From NCBI RefSeq assembly GCF_024710845.1, contig NZ_JANJTZ010000019.1, positions 1 through 64,000 on the forward strand: a stretch of 64,000 nt of DNA, in the 5' to 3' direction. A program made the translations under genes and the position numbers. The notes below the pieces were generated by a model. It did no database searches. It was not told the origin of the DNA and saw nothing but the letters and a program-made list of their open reading frames with translations. The DNA comes from Mesorhizobium sp. (GTDB lineage Bacteria > Pseudomonadota > Alphaproteobacteria > Rhizobiales > Rhizobiaceae). Shown here piece by piece: positions 1 to 8,089 of the stretch. Position 1 is the first letter of the stretch, and the number at the start of each line of letters is the position of its first letter.

Positions 1-101
1 AGGTCTACAACAGGCGCAGGCTCCATTCGGCGCTCGGATATCTGAGCCCGCAGCAGTTCGAGGATCAACGCATCCGGCAGACTGGCAAATCAGCGGCCTG
101 A
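1..101 (+). mobile_element. IS3-family transposase OrfB, C-terminal end (partial)
   Basis: The reading frame from base 3 encodes the last 32 residues of an IS3-family OrfB transposase and ends in TGA at 99-101. The segment [19 protein letters not shown] is the typical end of the DDE integrase domain in this family. The rest of the element lies to the left of the window. The bases after the stop, starting TGTCCACC, look like the terminal inverted repeat of such an element, but the other end is not visible. Whether the copy is intact cannot be judged. Confidence 0.85.
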
Positions 102-243
102 TAAATGTCCACCCTCAGGGGCGCACTCCAAAACGGGGTCCAATATTAACCCCTCTCGTAGTGCGCGACGGTGAGCGCCCGACCGGGTGTAGCTGGTCTG
201 GTTTGCGCAGCCCGGTCGGGCGCGTGATTGAGGCTTTCCGGCC

Positions 244-738
244 CTAGCTTTGAGAGCGGTTCTTGAAGCGCCAGGACTCGTTGCCGGTCTCGATGATCTC
301 GCAGTGGTGGGTGAGCCGGTCGAGCAGCGCGGTAGTCATCTTGGCGTCGCCGAAGACGGCGGGCCATTCGCCGATGGCGAAATTGGTGGTGACGATGATC
401 GAGGTCTGCTCGTAGAGCCGGCTGATAAGGTGGACGAGGAGTTGACCGGCGGCTTGGGTGAAGGGGAGATAGCCCAGTTCGTCGAGCGCGACGAAGTCGA
501 GCCGGATCAGATAGTCGCCGATGCGTCCCTGCTTTCCGGAACGGTGCTCGGTCTCCAGCTGATTAACGAGATCGACGACGTTGAAGAAGCGGCCGCGGGC
601 GCCACCGCGGATGAGGGCGCGGGCGATCGCGATGGCCAGGTGCGACTTGCCCGTGCCGGTGCCGCCGATGAGGGCGGCATTGCGCTTGTCAGCGACGAAG
701 GCGCCGGTGGCGAGGTCGCGCAGGAGCGTCTCGTTCAG
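244..738 (-). pseudogene. istB: IS21-family helper ATPase IstB, truncated at its N-terminus
   Basis: The minus strand encodes the C-terminal two thirds of IstB, the ATP-binding helper of IS21 transposition. Visible are the Walker A segment [10 protein letters not shown], then [14 protein letters not shown], the Walker B-like LDELGYLPF, and the end [22 protein letters not shown]. The normal N-terminal DNA-binding part is missing: an in-frame TAG at 739-741 and then sequence of an unrelated family replace it. No istA is present. It is a dead fragment left by insertion or deletion events. Confidence 0.85.
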
Positions 739-1012
739 CTAGGTTTCGATCTCATCGGCCTCGGTGAGGATCACCGGCATGGCTTTCGGGTGGATGGGCA
801 CCACGACGGCGTTGGGCTCTGTGGTGAGGAAGGCGAAGATGTCGATCGTCACGTCGCCCTCGCGGGCCTTGCGCACGCTGGTCCAGCGCATCCAGATGCC
901 GGCGAAGACGTAGAGCGGCGCACATCGCGCGCGGTAGCGAACCAGTGGAACGCCAGCTTGCCCTCCGGACCGCGTCTCGGTGGCCGCACCTCAATCGTGT
1001 ATGACCCGCCCG
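739..1012 (-). pseudogene. SOS-response-associated peptidase (YedK/HMCES-like) fragment
   Basis: Minus-strand sequence reads PEGKLAFHWFATARDV and then, after a one-base frame change, FAGIWMRWTSVRKAREGD, FLTTEPNAVVVPIHPK and AMPVILTEADEIET before the TAG at 739-741. These are the central and late motifs of the YedK/HMCES family, which crosslinks abasic sites in single-stranded DNA. The N-terminal catalytic Cys region and the C-terminus are gone. The 3' end runs without a gap into the IstB fragment, so this is a recombination junction, not a gene. Boundaries are approximate. Confidence 0.65.
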
Positions 1013-1201
1013 ATGATCGCGATCGATCGAGGAACGGACCTGTTCGCGATCCAGGGCCTCCCCCCCGATTTCGCTGGATTTCAGGACCTCCCGCATGAGG
1101 TTCTCAAGCGTTGCTTCGCTTCGCAACGGAAAGCCCAAGGCTTCGATGCGGCCGATCAGCCGGCCTTGCCGATGGCGGACTGCCGCTAAGCGCTCGGACA
1201 A
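1013..1201 (-). pseudogene. Fic-family protein, N-terminal fragment
   Basis: From a TTG at 1201 the minus strand reads RQGRLIGRIEALGFPLRSEA and then MREVLKSSEIGGEALDREQV followed by RSSI. This is the N-terminal helical region (DUF4172-type) of Fic/DOC proteins, including the inhibitory-helix-like motif that normally reads S-x-I-E-G-E; here one residue differs (SSEIGGE). After RSSI the similarity stops and the YedK-like fragment begins. The catalytic Fic motif HPFxxGNGR is absent. Third broken piece in a row; the right edge is firm, the left edge approximate. Confidence 0.65.
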
Positions 1202-1483
1202 GCGTTCCCGATCCCAACGGAAAGTGGGCCAATCCGACAGATGGTGGATTTAGGTCGCCATTCGCCGCACATGAAATACGATTTGCCGCATATTGTACAG
1301 ATAATAGAGTGCATATTCACCGCATCTGGCCGACGAGCCGGTCGCAGGCCGACCGCACAGCGAATGCGGAAGCTTGCTCGGCTTAGCTGGCATCTACCAA
1401 GCCAAGCGAAAGACCTCCTCCATATTGGAGGCAAGCACCGACGGTAGCAACGTGGGCCTTTCCAAAGGAAGGACAACGGCTTG

Positions 1484-1557
1484 GTCTACGCAGCAAGTCT
1501 CGAGATCTGGCGCTCAACCAATCGCAGGAATCGGGTGTTGCGGGCCCCCGCAACCAA
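1484..1557 (+). repeat. 74-bp direct repeat, left copy (tRNA-like 3' end)
   Basis: This segment is repeated at 48486-48559 in the same orientation with 71 of 74 bases identical (two differences near base 16-18, one near base 60). It ends in CCCCCGCAACCA, the same 3' end as bacterial initiator tRNA-Met genes, but no full cloverleaf can be drawn upstream. Like the other copy it is followed at once by a strong terminator-type hairpin. It could be an attachment-site relic or a dispersed repeat. Confidence 0.85.
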
Positions 1558-1562
1558 ATCCG

Positions 1563-1592
1563 AAAACAGCCCGCCTTTGTGCGGGCTGTTTT
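1563..1592 (+). terminator. Rho-independent-type hairpin after the left repeat
   Basis: AAAACAGCCCGC and GCGGGCTGTTTT form a perfect 12-bp stem around a 6-base loop. The A-run on one side and T-run on the other make it able to act in both directions. It lies 5 bases after the 74-bp repeat. Confidence 0.85.
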
Positions 1593-1617
1593 CGCATTCG
1601 GCCACGCCTCCGCGCTC

Positions 1618-1662
1618 TAGAATTCCGATGATCTGCTCTTCAAAGAAGGGGCTGCGCTTCAT
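1618..1662 (-). mobile_element. Possible relic of an IS3-family OrfA start
   Basis: The minus strand reads MKRSPFFEEQIIGIL from an ATG at 1662. IS3 OrfA proteins often begin MKRSRFxEEQIIGIL, so the first 15 residues look like such a gene. The similarity then stops and the frame runs into the hairpin at 1563-1592. It is short enough to be chance, but the neighbourhood is full of transposon debris. Confidence 0.4.
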
Positions 1663-2357
1663 GTCCTGGTCCTCCCAATGGGCCAGGACGAACTTCAATC
1701 CGGATTAGATGGCGTGGGCAGCGCCAAGCCGGCAGAATCCGCTTCGGCCTCTGAACAGGACCAACGCTCATAATTCGTGAAGTCGATACGGGCCTGTGGG
1801 CAATTGCTTTGGCCTGGCACGTGATAGATCCGCTCGCCATTGGCTGCGACATTGCCTTTTGGCCAGGCAACCACCGCTAAACAGGCCGTTGATTGGCATC
1901 GTAAGATCACCGTTTGCGAAGCCGACGCCACCGGTCCGGACTGTTGACGCGGAAAGTCACTCCCCCGGCGTGACGTTCCCGCGCATCCCGATTATCGAAG
2001 CGACCGGGCTTGTCGAAGGCGCGTCCGGCGGCGAGTTCCAGTAGGGCGAAACCGTAGCGCCCGGCTTGTCCGGCTGAAAGAGCGCCAAAAGCCAAGCGGA
2101 ATAAGCACTTCGATATGTGAGCCATGTTCGAGGCAGAGCTACTTCGCTATTTGCCGTGCAAGCGCAGTGTCGTAGGTCCCGGTCGTCGCCATCGGCTTTC
2201 TCCCTCGCTTTCGATCGTTTCGTGCCAGCCCTCTTGAGAAAAACCGTCGCGGCGGAATAAATGGATGTAAGGCGCGATATCTGGCGAAGCTGGCCTGCCA
2301 CAGGGGCATGATCGCCGGGTCGTGCTGACGACCGCACCGCGGGCAAGGGAAGACGGA
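1663..2357. other. Non-coding or decayed stretch of about 700 bp
   Basis: I find no reading frame here with a recognisable protein or a good ribosome binding site. A minus-strand frame around 1907-2125 has a mildly protein-like look (YGFALLELAAGRAFDKPGRF) but matches nothing I know. The stretch separates the transposon debris from sHdrR. Confidence 0.5.
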
Positions 2358-2663
2358 ATGGAAATGACGGAAACCATGTCCCGCGACATGCTGGCGAGGG
2401 CCGAAGTGACTACGGCCTTCCTCAAGAGCCTGTCGCATCCCGCGCGGCTGGTGCTCCTTTGCCGGTTGTGCGAAGGCCATGCGACCGTGGGCGAGCTCGA
2501 AGAGTTCGTCGATCTGCCGCAATCGGAAGTATCGAAGCATCTGGCGCGGTTGCGTGCCGACGGGCTGGTCGTCTCCGAAAGGCAGGGGCGCAGCATCAGC
2601 TACGCCGTTGCCGAGGAACGGACGGCGCGCGTCGTGCGCCTTCTGCACAAAGAGTTCTGCTGA
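2358..2663 (+). CDS. shdrR: ArsR-type regulator sHdrR of the sHdr operon
   Basis: A 101-residue winged-helix repressor of the ArsR/SmtB family. SLSHPARLVLLCRLCEGHAT is the start of the fold, DLPQSEVSKHLARLRADGLV the recognition helix, and RQGRSISYAVAE the wing. Three cysteines stand out: C35 and C38 in the first core helix and C101, the last residue. Related sulfur regulators (sHdrR and SoxR of Hyphomicrobium) sense sulfur species through two conserved cysteines. It is convergent with tusA (2 bp between stop codons), the last gene of the operon it probably controls. The ATG at 2358 fits the family length better than the in-frame codon 36 bases upstream. A candidate operator is described at 10738. 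Confidence 0.8.
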   Translation: MEMTETMSRDMLARAEVTTAFLKSLSHPARLVLLCRLCEGHATVGELEEFVDLPQSEVSKHLARLRADGLVVSERQGRSISYAVAEERTARVVRLLHKEFC

Positions 2664-2665
2664 AC

Positions 2666-2893
2666 TCAGCCGGTGTGCCGGATGGTGAAGACGTAGGTGC
2701 CACCGTCGACGCGGCTATCCACCAGCTCGTTTCCCGTCGTGCGGCAGAAGGCCTCGAAATCCTTCACGGAACCGGGGTCGGTCGCCAGGATCTCCAGCGT
2801 CTTGCCGGTCGGAAGCTCCTTGAGCGCCTTCTTCGCGCGCAGGATCGGCAAGGGGCAGTTCAACCCCTTCGCGTCGAGTGTCAGGTCGGCCAT
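2666..2893 (-). CDS. tusA: TusA-family sulfur carrier protein
   Basis: 75 residues with the TusA signature at the N-terminus: DAKGLNCPLPILRAKKAL, with the sulfur-carrying Cys at position 13 in a CPLP motif. TusA proteins accept persulfide sulfur and hand it to partner proteins in the cytoplasm. As the last gene of the sHdr operon, next to a DsrE3A gene, it is most likely part of the relay delivering sulfane sulfur to the sHdr complex rather than a tRNA-thiolation TusA. 106 bp separate it from dsrE3A. Its start has the ribosome binding site GGAGGAG nearby. Confidence 0.9.
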   Translation of the reverse strand: MADLTLDAKGLNCPLPILRAKKALKELPTGKTLEILATDPGSVKDFEAFCRTTGNELVDSRVDGGTYVFTIRHTG

Positions 2894-2999
2894 TTCTCCT
2901 CCTTCGGGCCTGAGCCCATGCTTCGTTGATCCCGGTCCGCCTCGGAACTTGTGCGTCCGGCCGCGAGCCGCGGAACCGGTGCAGCTCGATCCCGACCGT

Positions 3000-3494
3000 T
3001 CAGATGTAGAGATTGATGTCGCTCTTGCCCGCGACCTCGATGTAGCTCGCCGCTCCGCCCAGCGTCGGGCCGTCGATCATGTCCTCGCGCTTGTATTCGA
3101 ACAGGTCCATGGTCATCTGGCAGGCGATCATCCTGACGTCCGCCTCGACGGCGAGATCGCGCAGTTCCTCGATCGAGGCGACGCCCTTCTTCTTGATCAG
3201 GTTCTTCATCATCGCGGTGGCCATGCCGTCGACGCCAGGCAGCGCGCTGACGATGTTGGGCATCGCCATGTGCATGCCCATCATCGGCATCTCCATCGCC
3301 GGATTGCCGAGGGTGCTGATCTTCAGGTTGAGGTCCTTCTTGAGGAGCGTCAGCCCGTAGAAGGTGAAGAACATCGTCACTTCCAGGCCCATGGCCGCGG
3401 CCGTGGTTGCGAGGATGAAGGGAGGATAGGCCCAGTCGAGCGTGCCCTTCGTCACGATCATCGACATCGACTTCGCATTGCTATCGCTTGGCAA
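3000..3494 (-). CDS. dsrE3A: DsrE-family sulfurtransferase DsrE3A
   Basis: 164 residues of the DsrE/DsrF/peroxiredoxin-like fold. N-terminal ATTAAAMGLEVTMFFTFYGL and the Met-rich MGMHMAMPNIVSALPG are typical of the DsrE3A branch, which is linked to sHdr and tusA. The likely active cysteine sits in VRMIACQMTMDLF, about residue 130. The protein exchanges persulfide sulfur with TusA in related organisms. It lies between lbpA (117 bp away) and tusA (106 bp), on the same strand as the sHdr genes. These are the widest gaps in the operon, so an extra internal promoter is possible. Confidence 0.85.
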   Translation of the reverse strand: MPSDSNAKSMSMIVTKGTLDWAYPPFILATTAAAMGLEVTMFFTFYGLTLLKKDLNLKISTLGNPAMEMPMMGMHMAMPNIVSALPGVDGMATAMMKNLIKKKGVASIEELRDLAVEADVRMIACQMTMDLFEYKREDMIDGPTLGGAASYIEVAGKSDINLYI

Positions 3495-3611
3495 TTCAAT
3501 CCTCCTTTTCGAACCGCCGCGCTTCCCCGTCGGGGGAGGCTTCCGGCACCGGCGCGACCTTGCGCGTCCTCAAGCGCCGCCCGTTCCGCCGGGCAGCAGG
3601 CACGTCGTCAG

Positions 3612-4055
3612 TCAAGCGGCACAACCCGCGAAATTGTCCGCGCTCATCTTCTGCTCATAGGGCGCGGCCACCGCCGATCCCGGCACCAGCACAGTCGAGG
3701 CGGCGGCGGCGTCCACCGGCTTGACCCGCACCATCCAGCCCTGGCCGTAGGTATCGGTATTGGCGAGTTTCGGATTGGCGGTCAGGTTGTCGTTGACCGC
3801 GACGATCTCGACATCGAAGCCGATCTTCGCCGGGCCGACCCACTTTCCGCTCTCGACGGTGGCGACCGACTTGCCGCCCTCGATCGTCTTGCCCACCTTC
3901 TTGGCGGTGAAGGCGACCAGCGCGCCGGCCATGCCGGTCGCGATCATGGTCATGCCGACGGTGTAGGTTCCGTCGGATTCGGGCCGGTACCAGAGGTTGT
4001 TCGGCACGTCGTAGAGAAGGTCGTCAGGCAGGTTGCATCCGCGGACCATCGGCAT
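3612..4055 (-). CDS. lbpA: Lipoate-binding protein LbpA (GcvH-like)
   Basis: 147 residues of the GcvH fold with the lipoyl-lysine site at K71 in TVESGKWVGPAK; in the glycine-cleavage H protein the corresponding motif is ESVKA. LbpA proteins are the special lipoate carriers of sHdr sulfur oxidation and form their own branch apart from GcvH. The extra N-terminal part (MPMVRGCNLPDDLLYDVPNN) and the tail after residue 115 fit LbpA. It sits directly behind the hypothetical gene (13 bp), in the operon of its presumed partner complex. The cognate ligase sLpl(AB) is encoded at 11482-12558. Confidence 0.9.
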   Translation of the reverse strand: MPMVRGCNLPDDLLYDVPNNLWYRPESDGTYTVGMTMIATGMAGALVAFTAKKVGKTIEGGKSVATVESGKWVGPAKIGFDVEIVAVNDNLTANPKLANTDTYGQGWMVRVKPVDAAAASTVLVPGSAVAAPYEQKMSADNFAGCAA

Positions 4056-4068
4056 GGTATCTCTCCCT

Positions 4069-4494
4069 TCAGGCGGCGCCCGCCTCGCGAAGCGGGCGCG
4101 ATGAACAACAGAAATCGCCGAGGCCGGCTTCGGCCAGCTTGCCTCCGACGAACAGAGCGAGGTGCCTGACCGTCATCGCCAACAGGCGCGTGTCGCGCGC
4201 GGCGGTGCCGGAGCCGGCCTCGCCGAGAACGACGACGTTGCGGCGGAACACGATCTCGCGGCAGGTCTCGCGGCAGGCATTGAAGGAGGGCGTGCCCTTG
4301 CAGCCCTGGCGATGCAGGGCAAGCAGGCGAAAGCCCTCGACCGTCTCGCCGTCGGGCGGTTCCCCGCGCGCGGCGAGCCAGGCCACGACCACCTCCTCGG
4401 CCATCGCCAGAAGCGTATCGGCGGAGGGCATCGGCACCTCGCCGTCGAGAGCCGCGTCGATCGCGGGCAGGATCTCGGGGAACAGGTCCATCAT
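4069..4494 (-). CDS. Conserved hypothetical protein of the sHdr operon
   Basis: 141 residues without a fold I recognise. The N-terminal half is helical and acidic (FPEILPAIDAALDGEVPMPS). The second half holds a group of cysteines: C in HRQGCKGTP, two in FNACRETCREIV, and a CC pair in GDFCCSS near the end. The start ATG at 4494 overlaps the sHdrB2 stop (ATGA), so the two are translationally coupled, and lbpA follows after 13 bp. A hypothetical gene at the same place, between shdrB2 and lbpA, is known from other sHdr clusters. A role with the complex or in lipoate attachment is only a guess from position. Confidence 0.7.
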   Translation of the reverse strand: MMDLFPEILPAIDAALDGEVPMPSADTLLAMAEEVVVAWLAARGEPPDGETVEGFRLLALHRQGCKGTPSFNACRETCREIVFRRNVVVLGEAGSGTAARDTRLLAMTVRHLALFVGGKLAEAGLGDFCCSSRPLREAGAA

Positions 4495-5414
4495 CCGAGA
4501 CCCTTCCGGCGCAGGAACTCGGACGGATCCGACAGGTTCTCCTGCACGCCGACCTTCTTCGCCGACAGTCCGAGCGCCATGCCGAGCAACTGGGTAAAGT
4601 AGAGGATCTTCACGCTGGTCTTGCGGCCGAGTACCTTTTCGGCGCGCACCTGGTGCATCTCGAGACCGGAATGGCAGGTCGGGCATTCTGTCGCGATGAC
4701 CTCGGCGCCGCAGGCTTCGGCCGTGGTCAGGATGTTGAGCACCAGTTTGGTGGAGATATCGCTGTCGGACAGCGAGTGGGCACCGCCGCAGCAGGCCGTC
4801 TTGAGCGGAAACTCGACATTCTCGGCCCCGGCCGCGGCGAGGATGTCGTCCATGAAGTGCGGCTTGGAGGTTGATTCCGATCCGGTACCCTGGTCCTTCT
4901 CGGGGAAGATGTGGCGCGGCCGCGTGTACATGCAGCCGTAGTAGTTGGCGACCTTGAGGCCGGCGAGCTTGCCTTTCGCCCTTTGCCTGAGTTCCGCCTC
5001 GCCGACACCGTGCTTGATCCAGTCGAGCGCATGGATGGTCTCGACGCCGCCCGGCTCGTAAGCCTTGTGGCCCGCCTTCTTCGAAATGCGCTCCGTCACC
5101 TCGGCCGCGTGCGGATTGTGAGCGAGGTCGTATTCGGCCTTCTTAAGGTTGTGATAGCAGCCGTTGCAGGGCGCCATCACCGTGTCGAAGCCCATGTCCT
5201 GCGCGATCGTGAGGTTGCGTGCCGACAGGTAGGTCTGGACCTGCGGGTCGACGTTCTTGACCTCCATCGCACCGCAGCAGTTCCAGTTCTTCAGCTCGAC
5301 GAGCTCGAGGCCGAGGGCCTTGCCGACCTCCTTGGTCGAGCGATTATAGGAATGCCCGGTGCCTTCGAGTGCGCAGCCGGGATAGTAGGCCACCTTCTTG
5401 AGATCGCCGGCCAT
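4491..5414 (-). CDS. shdrB2: sHdrB2, CCG-domain subunit of the sulfur-oxidising Hdr-like complex
   Basis: 307 residues with two intact CCG domains. The first has YYPGCALEGTG (C14), NWNCCGAM (C46-C47) and APCNGCYHNL (C83, C86). The second has NYYGCMYTRP, TACCGGAHS and TECPTCHSG. In heterodisulfide reductase HdrB such domains bind non-cubane [4Fe-4S] clusters at the thiol-active site. The start ATG at 5414 shares bases with the sHdrC2 stop (TGATG), and its own stop overlaps the next gene. Located in the cytoplasm with sHdrC2. Confidence 0.93.
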   Translation of the reverse strand: MAGDLKKVAYYPGCALEGTGHSYNRSTKEVGKALGLELVELKNWNCCGAMEVKNVDPQVQTYLSARNLTIAQDMGFDTVMAPCNGCYHNLKKAEYDLAHNPHAAEVTERISKKAGHKAYEPGGVETIHALDWIKHGVGEAELRQRAKGKLAGLKVANYYGCMYTRPRHIFPEKDQGTGSESTSKPHFMDDILAAAGAENVEFPLKTACCGGAHSLSDSDISTKLVLNILTTAEACGAEVIATECPTCHSGLEMHQVRAEKVLGRKTSVKILYFTQLLGMALGLSAKKVGVQENLSDPSEFLRRKGLG

Positions 5415-6160
5415 CAGTGACCTCCCTTGGTGTCGAGACCGAGCGCCTTTGCCTGCTCGGCGCGGCGCTCGCTGACATATTCCTCGATCGCACGGCCGGT
5501 GCGGCGCCAGTTCGAGGTGCGCGGGCGGAAAACCGTGCTCCAACCCATCCGGATCAGGTATCCGAGCGGGAAGCGTTTCACGAGGCCGCCGACGAGAGCC
5601 ACCAGCCAGGGCTGGTTGAGCGGCTGTCCGGTGCGCTGGAAGAAAGTACGCAGCACGCGGCCTTCCTCGATCTTGCCCGTGGCGAGGATGCTCTCGGTGA
5701 AGCCCTCGTCGAAATGCGTCGATGGGCTCTTCGGCGTGTGTCCCTTGAGCTCGAGCCAGTGGGCGGTAGCCTTCATCACCCCCTCGGGCAGCACGTCGCG
5801 CGGGCAGGCATAGGTGCACTTATTGCAGCTGACGCACTGCCAGATGATGTCCTTGTCGCGCAGCAGCTCCTCCTCGAGCCCCTGGCGAATGAGGTAGATC
5901 CAGTAGCGCGGGTTGAAGTCCGGGTTCACGGCATTGACGGTGCAGGCATTGGTGCAGGACCCGCATTGCCAGCAGCGATGGATGTTCTCGCCGCCCGGCA
6001 GCGCCGCGATCTCGTCCTCCATGGCCTCGTTGTAGTCCGTGATCGTGCGACTCTTGATGAAGGTCGACCAGTGGCCGGACACGTCCACCCCGTCGATCAC
6101 CAGACTGTCGTTGGTGATCAGGTTCTCGGGCCGGATCAGCGATTTTTCATGAATTGGCAT
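5414..6160 (-). CDS. shdrC2: sHdrC2, ferredoxin-like subunit with two [4Fe-4S] sites
   Basis: 248 residues. Two cluster motifs lie close together: CWQCGSCTNACTVN (about 63-72) and CVSCNKCTYACPRD (about 106-118). The rest resembles HdrC, which passes electrons between HdrA and HdrB. The ATG at 6160 gives MPIHEKSLIRPEN and overlaps the end of sHdrH by 14 bases. One cysteine of the first motif differs from the classic CxxCxxCxxxCP in that the last Cys is followed by Thr. Tight overlap on both sides supports a single coupled translation unit. Confidence 0.92.
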   Translation of the reverse strand: MPIHEKSLIRPENLITNDSLVIDGVDVSGHWSTFIKSRTITDYNEAMEDEIAALPGGENIHRCWQCGSCTNACTVNAVNPDFNPRYWIYLIRQGLEEELLRDKDIIWQCVSCNKCTYACPRDVLPEGVMKATAHWLELKGHTPKSPSTHFDEGFTESILATGKIEEGRVLRTFFQRTGQPLNQPWLVALVGGLVKRFPLGYLIRMGWSTVFRPRTSNWRRTGRAIEEYVSERRAEQAKALGLDTKGGH

Positions 6161-7034
6161 GGCGATCCTCGGCGGAGAAAAGTTCGAGGCGGGCCTTGAG
6201 GCTGCCGCCGAACTCATGGGCGGTGCCGTCGACCAGCCTGAGCCGCGTGCGGCCCGTCTCGGTGTCCACGGCGTCGAGGCCCAGCATCCTGCGTGTGTGC
6301 TGCATCGGGTCGCCTTCGACGGTGAAGTCGTTGCGCAGATACTGGCCGCCGCGATCGTTGATGTAGCCTGCATAGACGTGGCTGATCAGGAGGTCAGCGT
6401 ACCAGACCCGGTCGCGGAAAACCCCTTCTCCGGCAAGGAAGCCGTCGATCTCGCCGCGCAGGACGAGGAAGGTCGCGAGGTCGTCGCCGACCGAGATTTG
6501 CGCGGCATCGACGTCGGGGGCGTGCCAGATCTCACGCAGCGCGCCGGTGCCGACCCGCGCGTCCCAGACCCAGCGCGTCATCAGCGGTATCGCATCCGGA
6601 TCGGTGAAATGCAGGATTTCCGCGCCGAGGTCGCGCACCCAGCGCATGTCCTTGCCGGTGGGGAACGCCTCGACGAAGGCGGCGAGCCGCGCGTCGGCCG
6701 GCTCGCCTGCACGCAGCAGGGCGTTCAGGTGAGCGCGCATCCACTCGATCCCCATCCGGTCGAAGACCGGGCCAATGCGGCGGCGCACCGGCGCAACGAA
6801 GGCGGCGAGGTCGAGGAACTCCGTCGAGGTCAGTTCGGCGGCACCGTCGGCGAGCAATTCGCGGAACAGCGAGGATTTCAGGTGCAGCGCGGTGACGTAG
6901 CGCTCCACCCCGCCGGTCGGACCGGCCGCCGCGGCGAGATCGGCAAGCGCGCGACGCAGGCGCTCGCCCGACAGGTCCAGGACCGGACCGGCGGGGACGA
7001 CCGTCGCTGATTTGCGTCGCAGGCTGAACATCAT
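6147..7034 (-). CDS. shdrH: sHdrH, conserved protein of the sHdr complex cluster
   Basis: 295 residues, no cofactor motif visible. It lies between sHdrA and sHdrC2, the fixed place of the gene called shdrH in sulfur oxidisers. The sequence is soluble and mixed helical. The start ATG at 7034 overlaps the sHdrA stop (ATGA) and its end overlaps sHdrC2 by 14 bases. Its molecular job is unknown. The call rests on position and size, because the sequence itself carries no diagnostic motif that I can name. Confidence 0.8.
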   Translation of the reverse strand: MMFSLRRKSATVVPAGPVLDLSGERLRRALADLAAAAGPTGGVERYVTALHLKSSLFRELLADGAAELTSTEFLDLAAFVAPVRRRIGPVFDRMGIEWMRAHLNALLRAGEPADARLAAFVEAFPTGKDMRWVRDLGAEILHFTDPDAIPLMTRWVWDARVGTGALREIWHAPDVDAAQISVGDDLATFLVLRGEIDGFLAGEGVFRDRVWYADLLISHVYAGYINDRGGQYLRNDFTVEGDPMQHTRRMLGLDAVDTETGRTRLRLVDGTAHEFGGSLKARLELFSAEDRHANS

Positions 7035-8086
7035 TCGGCCGCCTGTGCCAGGCCGACCCCGGCGAGCGTCATTGCCGCCACCGCTGCGGCCTGCCCCTGC
7101 GCGATCGAATCGTCGATCGTCTCGGGTCCGGTTGCCGCGCCGCAGACATAGACGCCCGGCCGCGAGGTCTGCGCGAGACCGGCATAGGTCGAGGCCTTGT
7201 CGACATAGCCATAGCGGTTCAGCCCGACGCCGAAGACGGCCGACAGCGTCATGTTGTCGACATTGGGATCCATTCCGATGGCGTGGACGACCATGTCGAA
7301 CGGGATGGTGATCGGGCGCTTGACCAGCGTGTCCTCGCCCTTGACGACCAGCCGTTTGCCGTCCGACGTCACCTCGGCGATGCGGGCCTTGATGTATTTG
7401 ACCCGCGCCTCTTCCTGGCTCTTCCAGTAGTATTCGCCCTCGTAGAGCCCGAAGGTGCGGATATCCATGTAGTAGATGTAGACGTTGGTCTTTGGCGACA
7501 GTTCGCGGATCTCCATCGCGATGTTGGCGCTGACTGTGCAGCAGATCTTGGAGCACCATTCGCGGCCGATCTGGCGGTCGCGCGAGCCGACGCAGAGGAG
7601 GATCGCCACACGGTCGGGAACTCGGCCGTCGGACGGACAGCGGATGCCCTGGCCGGAGGAGATCATCTGCTCGACCTGGACCGTGGTCACGACATCGGGA
7701 TAGGTGCCGAAGCCCCATTCCGGCTTGTTCAGGCTGTCGAAATGGGTGAAGCCGGTGGCCAGGATCGCGGCCTCGGCATTGACCCTCGTGCCGTCTTTCA
7801 GCGTGGCAACGAAGTCGCCGGGATTGCCGGCGAAGGACTGCACCTCTGTGCCGGTTCTGACCGTCACGTTCGGGTTCTGCCTGACGCGGTCGACCATGCC
7901 GCCGATCGCGTCCTTTGCCCATTCGTGACTGGGGACGAGCTTGGCATAGCCCTGCAGGATCGGCGCGCCACCGAGGCGGTCGGCCTTGTCCACGAGCACC
8001 GCCTTGCGGCCGGAGGCGGCCACCGCGTGCGCCGCCGACAGGCCGGCCGGGCCGCCGCCGACGATGAGGATAGGCTTGTCTCGCAT
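7031..8086 (-). CDS. shdrA: sHdrA, FAD-binding subunit of the sHdr complex
   Basis: 351 residues, the short sulfur-oxidation type of HdrA. The FAD Rossmann motif is ILIVGGGPAGLSAAHA near the N-terminus. A cysteine group CVGSRDRQIGREWCSKICC (about 187-205) is the HdrA-type [4Fe-4S] site. The C-terminal GVYVCGAATGPETIDDSIAQG closes the FAD domain. Compared with methanogen HdrA it lacks extra ferredoxin domains. Only 3 bases separate it from sHdrB1, and it overlaps sHdrH. It probably feeds electrons taken from sulfur oxidation to the lipoyl group of LbpA or to NAD. Confidence 0.93.
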   Translation of the reverse strand: MRDKPILIVGGGPAGLSAAHAVAASGRKAVLVDKADRLGGAPILQGYAKLVPSHEWAKDAIGGMVDRVRQNPNVTVRTGTEVQSFAGNPGDFVATLKDGTRVNAEAAILATGFTHFDSLNKPEWGFGTYPDVVTTVQVEQMISSGQGIRCPSDGRVPDRVAILLCVGSRDRQIGREWCSKICCTVSANIAMEIRELSPKTNVYIYYMDIRTFGLYEGEYYWKSQEEARVKYIKARIAEVTSDGKRLVVKGEDTLVKRPITIPFDMVVHAIGMDPNVDNMTLSAVFGVGLNRYGYVDKASTYAGLAQTSRPGVYVCGAATGPETIDDSIAQGQAAAVAAMTLAGVGLAQAAE

Positions 8087-8089
8087 GGC

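Noticed and set aside
250-1098. Long plus-strand open frame across the IstB/YedK fragments
   Set aside because: Its translation is low-complexity Gly/Asp/Glu-rich sequence typical of the antisense of a GC-rich gene; the minus strand carries the recognisable proteins.
1186-1476. Minus-strand frame of 96 codons between the Fic fragment and the left repeat
   Set aside because: Composition is Cys/Arg/Trp-rich and unlike real proteins; no start signal.
1484-1557. Treating the 74-bp repeat as an intact tRNA gene
   Set aside because: Only the 3' CCCCCGCAACCA fits. No acceptor 5' strand, anticodon arm or standard T loop can be paired upstream.
2697-4169. 490-codon plus-strand frame opposite tusA, dsrE3A and lbpA
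   Set aside because: Arg/His/Ala-rich with no domain; it is the mirror of three real genes that have motifs and ribosome binding sites.
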